A DNA stretch of 5,236 bases from CAYFUF01 sp964394795. Its GTDB lineage: Bacteria; Bacillota; Clostridia; Tissierellales; Peptoniphilaceae. The stretch covers positions 1 through 5,236 of the forward strand of contig CAYMYX010000065.1 of assembly GCA_964394795.1 (NCBI GenBank), read 5' to 3'. This document shows positions 1 through 5,236 of this stretch, in pieces (position 1 is the stretch's first letter; every line of letters starts with the position of its first letter). Under the pieces are notes generated by a model, which saw only the letters and a program-made list of their open reading frames with translations, ran no database searches and was not told the origin of the DNA. Position numbers and translations under genes: made by a program.

Positions 1-30
1 TTGAAAACGGCGATAGGGAGGGCAAGATGA
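1..30 (+). CDS. citD: Probable 3' end of citD, citrate lyase acyl carrier protein (gamma subunit), partial
   Basis: Frame 1 is open from the window edge and encodes LKTAIGRAR followed by TGA at 28-30. This stop overlaps the citE start as ATGA. CitD, the small acyl carrier subunit that carries the phosphoribosyl-dephospho-CoA prosthetic group, normally lies directly upstream of citE. From memory, the CitD C-terminal region is an Arg/Ala-rich stretch of the general form 'AR(L/V)..A..RA', which the visible residues fit. Only nine codons are seen, so the identification rests mainly on gene order and the tight overlap. The citE frame is also open back to base 3, so a citE start outside the window cannot be excluded on reading frame alone. 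Confidence 0.5.
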   Translation: MKTAIGRAR

Positions 31-905
31 CAGTAATGAAGAATCTTCGAAGCTTGCTCTTTATGCCGGGGAACAATCCTGGAATGCTGGTTTCAGCAGA
101 TAATCTTGGCGCGGATGTCATCATCTATGACTTGGAAGACGCTGTTGCATTGGCGGAAAAGGATGCGGCAAGAGATTTGGTCGCTAATGCCTTGCGGACG
201 ATGACCTATGAAAACAGCTTTGTTACGGTGCGGATGAATCCGACCGATTCTCCCTACTGGGAGGATGATTTGAATGCGATTTTGCCTCTTCATCCCGACG
301 GTTTGGTCATTCCCAAGGCGACTTTGGAAAGCGTACGCGTAATCGAGAATTACGTTGATGAGTTTTACGGACGTATGGGCAGCCTGCATGACCTACGTTT
401 CCTCCTCTTGGTGGAATCCGCTTTAGGGGTGACTCAGTTGGATGAGTTGGCTGAGTTTTCCGAGAAGACGGATGCCCTTTTGTTAGGCGGGGAAGATTAC
501 AGCGTCAGCATGGGCGTTGCCCGAACCAGAGAATCGAAAGAATTAGAATATGCCCGCTTCCGCCTAGCTACGGCGGCTCACGCACATGGCCTAGAAGCAA
601 TTGATACACCCTACACCGACATTGACGATCAGGAGGGTTTGATTAAGGATACTGAGTTCATCCGTTCCATTGGCATGACCGGCCGTCTGATAATCAACCC
701 GAGACAGATTCGCGATGTCCACGAGATCCTTTCACCAACCCAAGATGAAGTGGAGAATGCGTTGGCCATCCTCGATGAGGCGAAAATCGCCGAGGAGGAA
801 GGCAGAGGCGTCTTTAGTTTCAAGGGCAAGATGGTGGATAAACCTGTTATTGACCGGGCGGAGAACCTGGTTGCGGCAGCAAGGAATTGGGGGTTACTGT
901 CATGA
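27..905 (+). CDS. citE: Citrate lyase beta subunit (citryl-ACP lyase) CitE
   Basis: CitE cleaves citryl-ACP into acetyl-ACP and oxaloacetate within the cytoplasmic citrate lyase complex. The 292-aa protein has the normal family length and the HpcH/HpaI-type TIM-barrel signature. Visible landmarks are the N-terminal RSLLFMPGNNPGM (residues 8-20), DLEDAV (35-40), Arg69 in VRMNP, LLLVESALG with Glu130, and LLLGGEDYS with Asp157. Family knowledge makes Glu130 and Asp157 the likely Mg2+ ligands and Arg69 a likely substrate contact. INPRQI near residue 226 is also typical. The ATG at 27 is preferred because the GGGAGG-type ribosome binding site at about 16-21 is well spaced for it; Met4 (ATG at 36) would be about 14 nt away. 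The gene overlaps the preceding stop by ATGA, and its own TGA (903-905) overlaps the citF start in the same way, so translation is probably coupled along citD-citE-citF. Its composition is GC-richer than the transporter gene downstream. Confidence 0.95.
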   Translation: MTVMKNLRSLLFMPGNNPGMLVSADNLGADVIIYDLEDAVALAEKDAARDLVANALRTMTYENSFVTVRMNPTDSPYWEDDLNAILPLHPDGLVIPKATLESVRVIENYVDEFYGRMGSLHDLRFLLLVESALGVTQLDELAEFSEKTDALLLGGEDYSVSMGVARTRESKELEYARFRLATAAHAHGLEAIDTPYTDIDDQEGLIKDTEFIRSIGMTGRLIINPRQIRDVHEILSPTQDEVENALAILDEAKIAEEEGRGVFSFKGKMVDKPVIDRAENLVAAARNWGLLS

Positions 906-2550
906 AAAATGCTTTAGGACGTGAAGGGGGAAACGCACCTTACCTAGGGCCCTTCGTGAATCAACAGGAAAGACATTATGAAGTAAACAAGGCAGTCGCC
1001 GCGACGGTGATTAAGGGCTTGGATACCTTCTTCCAGCACTTCCGTGCTGAAGATGGGATGACCCTGAGTTTTCACCACCACTTGAGAAACGGTGACTACG
1101 TCGTAAATAAAGTCATGGAAAAGGTCCATGAGCAGGGGGCGAAAGATCTGCATATCGCAGCTTCGTCGATTTTCCCATGCCACGAACCTTTGGTCGAGAT
1201 GATGGAAGACGGGACGATTACACGCGTTTCCACTTCGTATATGAGCGGACCGGTTGCCCATGCGATTGCAAGGGGAAAACTGGAACATCCAGCGAACATT
1301 ACCACCCATGGCGGTCGGGCTCGCAGCATTCTGGAAGATGAGTTGGTTATCGACGTGGCTTTCGTGGCTGCACCGGCGATTACCATGAACGGTGAAATTT
1401 CTGGTTCAGAAGGGCCAAGCGCCTGTGGGTCCTTGGGTTACGCCATTGCTGACTTACAAAAAGCGAAGTTGGTTGTCGCAATAACGGATAACATCGTTGA
1501 TCACCTAAATCGTCCAGACATTGGTGGCGGTTTTGTTGATTTTATTGTAGAGATTGACCAGATTGGAGATCCTAAAGGGATTGTCTCAGGGACAACCCAA
1601 GTCACGAAAGACCCAATCGGATTAAAGATAGCGAAAGATGCTGCTGATCTTATCGAGGAAGTAGGCCTACTTCAAGATGGTTTTTCCTTCCAAACTGGAG
1701 CAGGGGGAATCTCGCTAGCTGTAGCAGCAGAAGTACGTCAAAAGATGAAGGACAAGGAAATAAAAGGGTCCTTTGGTTGCGGAGGAATCACTGGTTTCTT
1801 CGTNNNNNNNNNNNNNNNNNNNNNNNNNNNNNNNNNNNNNNNNNNNNNNNNNNNNNNNNNNNNNNNNNNNNNNNNNNNNNNNNNNNNNNNNNNNNNNNNN
1901 NNNAGGACAAGGAAATAAAAGGGTCCTTTGGTTGCGGAGGAATCACTGGTTTCTTCGTCGATATGTTAGAGGAAGGGCTTTTTGAAGAGCTAGCAGATAC
2001 CCAGTGCTTCGATAACGTTGCTGTGGCTTCTATTGAACGAAATGAAAACCATAAGAAGATTTCAGCTAATGAGTATGCTAACCCGAACAATCCGGATCAC
2101 TATGCAGGGAAACTAGATTGTGTCATCCTCGGCGCCTCAGAAATTGATCTGAACTACAATGTGAATGTGACAACGGGATCGGATGGGAACATTTTAGGTG
2201 GTTCTGGTGGACACGCTGATACAGCCGCAGGTGCAAAGTTAACCATTATTACAACAAAACTGTTTAATGCTCGAGTCAGCGCCATTGTTAATGAAGTGAG
2301 GACGGTGACAACACCGGGAGACACTATCGATGCGATTGTGACCGATTATGGTATTGCAATTAATCCTAAACGAGAAGATCTCCTCCATCTAGTAGAAGGA
2401 AGTCCACTTAAACTCGTCACGATAGAAGATTTATATGAAAAAGCCATTTCCTTTACCGGGAAGCCGAAAACAAGACCCAAGTCCGAAGAAGTTATTGCTT
2501 ACAGTGTTTACCGCGATGGTACCATCCTAGATACATTAGGAAAGATTTAA
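902..2550 (+). CDS. citF: Citrate lyase alpha subunit (citrate:acetyl-ACP transferase) CitF, split by an assembly gap
   Basis: CitF exchanges acetate for citrate on the acyl carrier protein, forming citryl-ACP for CitE; it belongs to the CoA-transferase superfamily. The N-terminal part begins MKNALGRE and contains SFHHHLRNGD (residues 56-65) and TTHGGRA (134-140). After the gap come DLNYNVNVTTGSDG and GGSGGH (about 381-386 in joined numbering), matching the CitF motifs NVNVLTGSDG and GASGGH. The 5' part (to 1803) is in frame 2 and the 3' part in frame 1. Deleting one 55-bp copy plus the 100 Ns (155 bases) puts both in the same frame and gives 497 aa, close to the roughly 510 aa of E. coli CitF, so the gene is probably intact. 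The ATG at 902 overlaps the citE stop. Its ribosome binding site is poor (a G-run at 889-893), which fits translational coupling. An in-frame TTG at 887 is a less likely start. Confidence 0.93.
1749..1803 (+). repeat. 55-bp contig-end overlap, copy 1 (assembly artefact)
   Basis: This stretch begins AGGACAAGGAAATAAAAGGG and ends TTTCTTCGT directly before the Ns. It is base-for-base identical to 1904-1958. It codes for the CitF segment around GSFGCGGITGFF in the frame of the 5' half. It is almost certainly one piece of DNA represented twice, not a biological repeat. Confidence 0.95.
1804..1903. other. Assembly gap of exactly 100 Ns inside citF
   Basis: The run of Ns is exactly 100 long, the usual placeholder for a gap of unknown size. 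The bases before and after it are the same 55-bp sequence, so the two contigs overlap and no sequence need be missing. The true length of the gap is most simply minus 55 bp. Confidence 0.97.
1904..1958 (+). repeat. 55-bp contig-end overlap, copy 2 (assembly artefact)
   Basis: This is the second identical copy of 1749-1803 and starts at the first base after the Ns. It encodes the same GSFGCGGITGFF segment and continues directly into VDMLEEGLFEEL, the expected continuation of CitF. The match begins exactly at the contig edge, as expected for two contigs sharing a terminal overlap. Confidence 0.95.
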
Positions 2551-2565
2551 CATTTTATCTCGCTG

Positions 2566-2587
2566 ACCTTCCTCTTAGGAGGGAGGT
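2566..2587 (+). terminator. Strong hairpin after citF: weak terminator, or structure masking a ribosome binding site
   Basis: ACCTTCCTC (2566-2574), a TTAG loop and GAGGGAGGT (2579-2587) form a 9-bp stem with one T-G (U-G in RNA) wobble, starting 16 bp after the citF stop. Only three Ts follow before GGCG, so it lacks the U-tract of a good intrinsic terminator. It may give partial termination or stabilise the 3' end of the citDEF message. The loop plus right arm also contain a perfect AGGAGG (2577-2582), so the fold could instead hide a translation start signal for the possible small ORF at 2588. Confidence 0.4.
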
Positions 2588-2650
2588 TTGGCGAAAATTT
2601 TGGCCTTCACAGCAATTCTGCTGTTTGGTAAATTTTATTATCGCTTATAG
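2588..2650 (+). CDS. Possible 20-codon hydrophobic small ORF or leader peptide (unrecognised)
   Basis: A perfect AGGAGG (2577-2582) lies 5 nt before a TTG codon at 2588. The TTG opens a 20-codon frame ending in TAG at 2648-2650. The peptide would begin (M)AKILAFTAILLFG and end KFYYRL: a short hydrophobic core with basic residues at both ends, like a tiny membrane peptide. The stop codon shares bases with the AGGAGG ribosome binding site of the transporter gene (2649-2654), an arrangement that would suit translational coupling. Arguments against it are the TTG start, the small size, and that the AGGAGG may only be a hairpin arm. If the promoter proposed at 2606-2634 is the main one, transcripts from it would start downstream of this ORF's start, so the ORF would be read only from citF read-through transcripts. 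I do not recognise a family. Confidence 0.22.
   Translation: MAKILAFTAILLFGKFYYRL
2606..2634 (+). promoter_or_regulatory. Candidate sigma-A promoter for the transporter and malic enzyme genes
   Basis: TTCACA (2606-2611, 5 of 6 to TTGACA) and TAAATT (2629-2634, 4 of 6 to TATAAT) are separated by exactly 17 bp. A start around 2641 would leave a short leader of about 18 nt before the ATG at 2659, containing the ribosome binding site. The promoter lies downstream of the hairpin after citF, so it could drive the transporter and malic enzyme genes independently of citDEF. The weak -10 and AT-rich context make this a moderate-confidence call. Confidence 0.4.
2609..2624. promoter_or_regulatory. Inverted repeat in the promoter spacer, possible operator
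   Basis: ACAGCA (2609-2614) and TGCTGT (2619-2624) are perfect inverted 6-bp arms separated by ATTC. They start in the last bases of the proposed -35 box and fill much of the spacer, a position where a bound repressor would block RNA polymerase. Flanking AAAATTT (about 2594-2600) and AAATTTT (2630-2636) are a further pair of complementary arms. I cannot match it to a known operator of citrate or malate regulators, and it could equally be an RNA hairpin. Confidence 0.3.
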
Positions 2651-2654
2651 GAGG
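2649..2654 (+). promoter_or_regulatory. Ribosome binding site of the transporter gene
   Basis: A perfect AGGAGG ends 4 nt before the ATG at 2659 and fixes this start. Its first two bases are part of the TAG that ends the possible small ORF upstream. Confidence 0.85.
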
Positions 2655-2658
2655 AAAT

Positions 2659-3942
2659 ATGAAAAATTTACGTATCGCTGGATTGAAACTGCCAATCTAT
2701 TTTATTGTATTAGCAGTTTTAATCGTAGCCGTCATGATGGGTGCTTTACCGGCCAACATGATTGGTGCATTCTTACTACTTATCGTTATTGGTGAGGCAC
2801 TCAACTTAATTGGTAACAATTTACCAATTATTAAAACATTTTTTGGCGGTGGTCCTATCGTCGTCATCTTTGGTGGAGCGGCCTTAGTGTACTTCAATGT
2901 ATTCCCCGCTGAAACCTTTGAAACGGTCGATAACTTTATGAAGAATCCTGGTGGCTTTTTAGATTTCTACATTGCTGCATTGATTACAGGATCCATCCTT
3001 GGTATGAACCGTGACCTTTTAATTAAATCAGCTCTTCGTTTCTTACCAACAATCATCGCTGGTGTTGTTGCTGCACTTGGACTAGTTGCTCTTATCGGCC
3101 CTCTAGTGGGAACATCTTCTGGTGAAGCCATTGCTTATGTAGGAATCCCTATCATGGGTGGTGGTATGGGAGCAGGTGCCGTGCCTATTTCTAACGTCTT
3201 TTCTGAAGCCTTAAAAATTCCATCTGAGGATATTCTTTCTCGATTAGTTCCAGCGGTTGCCCTTGGTAACGCTATGGCTATCGTTGCTGGTGGACTCTTA
3301 GATAAGCTAGGCAAATCAAAGCCAGGTTTAACTGGCAATGGTCAGATGATGCGAGTTGGTGAATTTACAGCGGAAGATACAGCTAGCGAAACAGCAGGTC
3401 TTAACGACTATCTAGTGGGCATTGTCATTTCTACCGCCTTCTTTACTTGGGGAGTTATTATGTCCAAGTTTATCGGTCAATGGTTTGAAATGCACTCTTA
3501 TGCCTATATGATTATTTCGGTAGCAATCTTCAAGGCACTTAACATCGTTCCCCAGCAAGTTGCTAAAGGTGCTTCTTCTTGGTACAAATTTGTATCTGGA
3601 AACTTTACGGCTGCTTTAATGTTAGGTATTGGTATTTCATATACTAATCTGGGACAAATTATTAGTGCTTTCACGCCACAGTATGTCATCCTTTGTGCAC
3701 TCGTTATCATTGGTGCTATCCTAGGTACGGGAGCAGTTGGTTACCTCCTAGGTTTCAACTTTATCGAAGCAGCCATTACAGCAGGTCTATGTATGGCAAA
3801 TATGGGTGGTACAGGAGACGTTGCCGTACTAACCGCTTCTAACCGTATGGAATTAATGCCTTTTGCGCAAATTTCATCTCGTATTGGAGGAGCTTTCATC
3901 ATCTTCCTCGCTTCCTTACTCGTTCCTTTATTCTTTGGTTAA
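2659..3942 (+). CDS. 2-hydroxycarboxylate transporter (2HCT/CitS family), citrate and/or malate symporter
   Basis: This is a 427-aa, very hydrophobic inner-membrane protein of normal length for the 2HCT family (CitS, CitP, MleP, MaeN, CimH), secondary carriers that take up citrate or malate with Na+ or H+, or by exchange. Both family GGxG re-entrant-loop motifs are present: GGGMGAGAVP (Met at 170) and GLCMANMGGTGD (Met at 382). They are followed by NRMELMPFAQISSRIGG, whose Arg408 matches the family's conserved substrate-binding arginine (Arg428 in CitS). By recalled alignment, CitS has Asn186 and Arg402, both citrate contacts, where this protein has Met170 and Met382. It is therefore closer in motif to the CitP/MleP/CimH-like members than to strict Na+/citrate CitS, and substrate and coupling ion remain open; no symbol is given for that reason. 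The start is fixed by AGGAGG at 2649-2654. A malic enzyme gene follows after 30 bp, probably in the same transcript. Confidence 0.9.
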   Translation: MKNLRIAGLKLPIYFIVLAVLIVAVMMGALPANMIGAFLLLIVIGEALNLIGNNLPIIKTFFGGGPIVVIFGGAALVYFNVFPAETFETVDNFMKNPGGFLDFYIAALITGSILGMNRDLLIKSALRFLPTIIAGVVAALGLVALIGPLVGTSSGEAIAYVGIPIMGGGMGAGAVPISNVFSEALKIPSEDILSRLVPAVALGNAMAIVAGGLLDKLGKSKPGLTGNGQMMRVGEFTAEDTASETAGLNDYLVGIVISTAFFTWGVIMSKFIGQWFEMHSYAYMIISVAIFKALNIVPQQVAKGASSWYKFVSGNFTAALMLGIGISYTNLGQIISAFTPQYVILCALVIIGAILGTGAVGYLLGFNFIEAAITAGLCMANMGGTGDVAVLTASNRMELMPFAQISSRIGGAFIIFLASLLVPLFFG

Positions 3943-3961
3943 TCGTTCTACGTAAATATAT

Positions 3962-3967
3962 AAGGAG
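3962..3967 (+). promoter_or_regulatory. Ribosome binding site of the malic enzyme gene
   Basis: AAGGAG lies 5 nt upstream of the ATG at 3973 in the 30-bp gap after the transporter stop. There is no terminator and hardly room for a promoter in this gap, which supports co-transcription with the transporter. Confidence 0.8.
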
Positions 3968-3972
3968 AAACT

Positions 3973-5151
3973 ATGACGACTGTTTATGAAAAAGCTCTAG
4001 AGTTACACGAAAAATTAAGAGGGAAAATTTCTACTGAGCTCAAGGGTGAACTGAATTCAAAAGAAGACTTGTCACTACTTTACTCACCAGGTGTTGCAGA
4101 GCCTTGCCGCAAGATTGCTGATGATCCAGAGGCGGCTTACAAGTATACTTGGAAAGGCAATACCATCGCTGTAGTGTCAAACGGCACAGCTGTTCTCGGA
4201 CTTGGCGACATTGGCGCAGAAGCTTCTCTTCCAGTAATGGAAGGTAAGTGCTGCCTCTTCAAACGTTTTGGTGATGTCAACGCGGTTCCTGTAGTAATCG
4301 ACAGCAAGGACCCTCAAGAGATTATCAATATCGTCAAGGCAATTGCCCCAACCTATGGCGGCATTAACCTTGAAGATATCTCCGCACCAGAGTGTATTGA
4401 AATTGAACGTACCTTGAAAAAAGAACTTGATATCCCCGTATTCCACGATGACCAACACGGAACAGCTATAGTGGTTACCGCTGGTCTAATCAATGCGCTA
4501 AAATTAGTAGGCAAGAAACCTGAAGAATGTACCGCTGTACTTTCCGGTGTTGGTGCTGCAGGTTCCTCCATTATTTACATGTTGAAGAACCTAGGAATTG
4601 CCAATATTTATGGTTTCAATAGCAAGGGCGTGTTGAATGCAAACGAAAGCTACGATAATCCCCTATATGCGGAGCTTTCTCAAGTAACCAACAACGACAG
4701 AGAAGACTTAACGCTAGCGGAAGCAATGGCAAAGTCAGATATTTTCGTTGGCGTTAGCGTTGCGGATGCGATCACTAAGGACATGGTCAAGAGTATGAAG
4801 AGAGATCCTATCATCTTCGCGATGGCTAATCCAGACCCAGAAATTCCTTATGAAGACGCTCGTGAAGCAGGCGCAAAAGTTATTGGAACTGGTCGATCTG
4901 ACTTCCCTAACCAGGTCAACAACGTTTTAGCTTTCCCAGGCCTCTTCAAGGGTGCTCTTGAAGTGAATGCGACAGAGATCAACGAAGAAATGAAGTTGGC
5001 AGCTGCGGAAGGTTTAGCTGGTCTTGTTAGTGACGAAGAACTCAGCGAAGAATATGTCATTCCATCAGCCTTCGATGAACGTGTTGCGGAAGCGGTGGCT
5101 AAGGCGGTTATCGATAAAGCCAATGAAATGGGTTGCATCAGAGGAAAATAA
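3973..5151 (+). CDS. Malic enzyme family protein: NAD-dependent malic enzyme or CitM-type oxaloacetate decarboxylase
   Basis: This is a cytoplasmic 392-aa enzyme of the short bacterial malic enzyme class, forming pyruvate and CO2 from malate (with NAD(P)+) or from oxaloacetate. The N-terminal domain shows YSPGVAEPC with Tyr37, EGKCCLFKRFGDVNAVPV with Lys92 as the likely catalytic lysine, and NLEDISAPE with Glu134 and Asp135. FHDDQHGTA follows, with Asp160. Glu134, Asp135 and Asp160 are the expected divalent-metal ligands. The nucleotide-binding domain has a GVGAAG glycine motif (192-197), followed later by FAMANPDPEI and NQVNNVLAFPG. All catalytic positions I can check are present, so the protein should be active. 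In lactic acid bacteria a malic-enzyme homologue in citrate clusters (CitM) works as a soluble oxaloacetate decarboxylase, while MaeE beside the 2HCT carrier MaeP is a true malic enzyme. The lyase context favours the first and the direct pairing with a 2HCT carrier fits either. Sequence alone does not separate them. Confidence 0.92.
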   Translation: MTTVYEKALELHEKLRGKISTELKGELNSKEDLSLLYSPGVAEPCRKIADDPEAAYKYTWKGNTIAVVSNGTAVLGLGDIGAEASLPVMEGKCCLFKRFGDVNAVPVVIDSKDPQEIINIVKAIAPTYGGINLEDISAPECIEIERTLKKELDIPVFHDDQHGTAIVVTAGLINALKLVGKKPEECTAVLSGVGAAGSSIIYMLKNLGIANIYGFNSKGVLNANESYDNPLYAELSQVTNNDREDLTLAEAMAKSDIFVGVSVADAITKDMVKSMKRDPIIFAMANPDPEIPYEDAREAGAKVIGTGRSDFPNQVNNVLAFPGLFKGALEVNATEINEEMKLAAAEGLAGLVSDEELSEEYVIPSAFDERVAEAVAKAVIDKANEMGCIRGK

Positions 5152-5170
5152 GTTCTAGAGATAAAGAAAT

Positions 5171-5197
5171 AGAGGGCGGATAGCCCTCTGTTTTTTT
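5171..5197 (+). terminator. Rho-independent terminator after the malic enzyme gene
   Basis: AGAGGGC (5171-5177) and GCCCTCT (5183-5189) form a perfect 7-bp GC-rich stem with a GGATA loop. A G and a run of seven Ts (5191-5197) follow. The upstream As (5167-5169) can pair with part of the T-run. It lies 19 bp after the malic enzyme stop and should end the transporter-malic enzyme transcript, at least partly. Confidence 0.9.
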
Positions 5198-5218
5198 CTA
5201 CATAGTGAGGAGAATTGT

Positions 5219-5236
5219 ATGCATGCTTTAGAAAAA
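5219..5236 (+). CDS. Start of a further gene, truncated by the window edge
   Basis: An ATG at 5219 is preceded by GAGGAG (5207-5212) with a 6-nt spacer, a good translation start. Six codons are visible (MHALEK) before the window ends. The nearby ATG at 5223 hits a stop after two codons, which supports 5219. The product cannot be identified. Position suggests a possible further member of the citrate/malate locus, but that is a guess. Only about 9 bases separate the preceding T-run from the ribosome binding site, so there is no room for its own promoter after the terminator. Confidence 0.6.

Noticed and set aside
944..1386. Minus-strand open frames of about 96-121 codons opposite citF, with similar ones opposite the other genes.
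   Set aside because: They lie wholly within strongly supported + strand genes with family motifs, show no recognisable protein features, and are typical antisense shadows.
1777..1985. Extra ORFs in other frames that run across the N gap, suggesting separate small genes.
   Set aside because: They exist only because Ns do not create stops and because the 55-bp segment is duplicated; they are shadows of the single citF gene.
2591..2605. Imperfect palindrome GGCGAAAATTTTGGCC around 2590-2605 as a separate operator.
   Set aside because: The arms are mostly an AAAATTTT core with a central mismatch near the ends, easily arising by chance in AT-rich intergenic DNA; not strong enough for its own feature.
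2552..2646. Imperfect direct repeat ATTTTATCTCGCT (2552-2564) and ATTTTATTATCGCT (2632-2645) flanking the intergenic region, like the footprint of a small inserted element.
   Set aside because: The copies differ by an indel and a substitution, are AT-rich and have no terminal inverted repeats of a mobile element between them; chance is the simpler explanation.
2551..2658. Catabolite-repression (cre) site in the intergenic region, as often found at citrate genes of Firmicutes.
   Set aside because: No stretch close to the recalled cre consensus TGWAANCGNTNWCA could be found on either strand by eye.

Overview
The window carries a citrate-fermentation locus, most likely from a low- to mid-GC anaerobic or facultative Firmicute (Bacillota). 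The grounds are strong AGGAGG-type ribosome binding sites, compact genes all on the + strand, a short U-tailed terminator, and proteins resembling Firmicute citrate/malate enzymes. I cannot name the genus. No RNA genes, CRISPR arrays, insertion sequences or phage genes are visible, and I see no clearly undescribed system.

Layout. Positions 1-30 look like the last codons of citD (citrate lyase acyl carrier protein). They overlap by ATGA with citE (27-905, beta subunit, citryl-ACP lyase), which overlaps by ATGA with citF (902-2550, alpha subunit, acetyl-ACP:citrate ACP-transferase). citF is interrupted by exactly 100 Ns (1804-1903), and an identical 55-bp sequence lies on both sides. Removing one copy plus the Ns (155 bases) restores one reading frame of 497 aa, so the break is an assembly artefact and not a mutation. 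A 108-bp intergenic region (2551-2658) follows. It holds a strong hairpin, a plausible vegetative promoter with an inverted repeat in its spacer, and a possible 20-codon hydrophobic ORF whose stop overlaps the next ribosome binding site. Next come a 2-hydroxycarboxylate transporter (2HCT family, 2659-3942) and, 30 bp later, a malic enzyme/oxaloacetate decarboxylase-like protein (3973-5151). A clear rho-independent terminator (5171-5197) follows, and directly after it the first codons of another gene (from 5219).

How the genes could work together. The transporter imports citrate and/or malate. Citrate lyase (CitDEF) splits citrate into acetate and oxaloacetate. The malic-enzyme-family protein makes pyruvate by decarboxylating oxaloacetate (as CitM does) or malate (as MaeE does). 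Whether the transporter and decarboxylase pair is a citrate module (CitP/CitM-like) or a malate module (MaeP/MaeE-like) attached to the lyase operon is the main open biological question. The transporter has Met at two positions where the citrate carrier CitS has citrate-contacting Asn and Arg. The maturation genes citC, citX and citG are not in the window and may lie outside it.

Base composition drops from roughly 50-57% GC in sampled stretches of citE and early citF to roughly 33-43% in much of late citF and the transporter, then recovers to about 42-50% in the malic enzyme gene (hand counts of selected 60-base lines).
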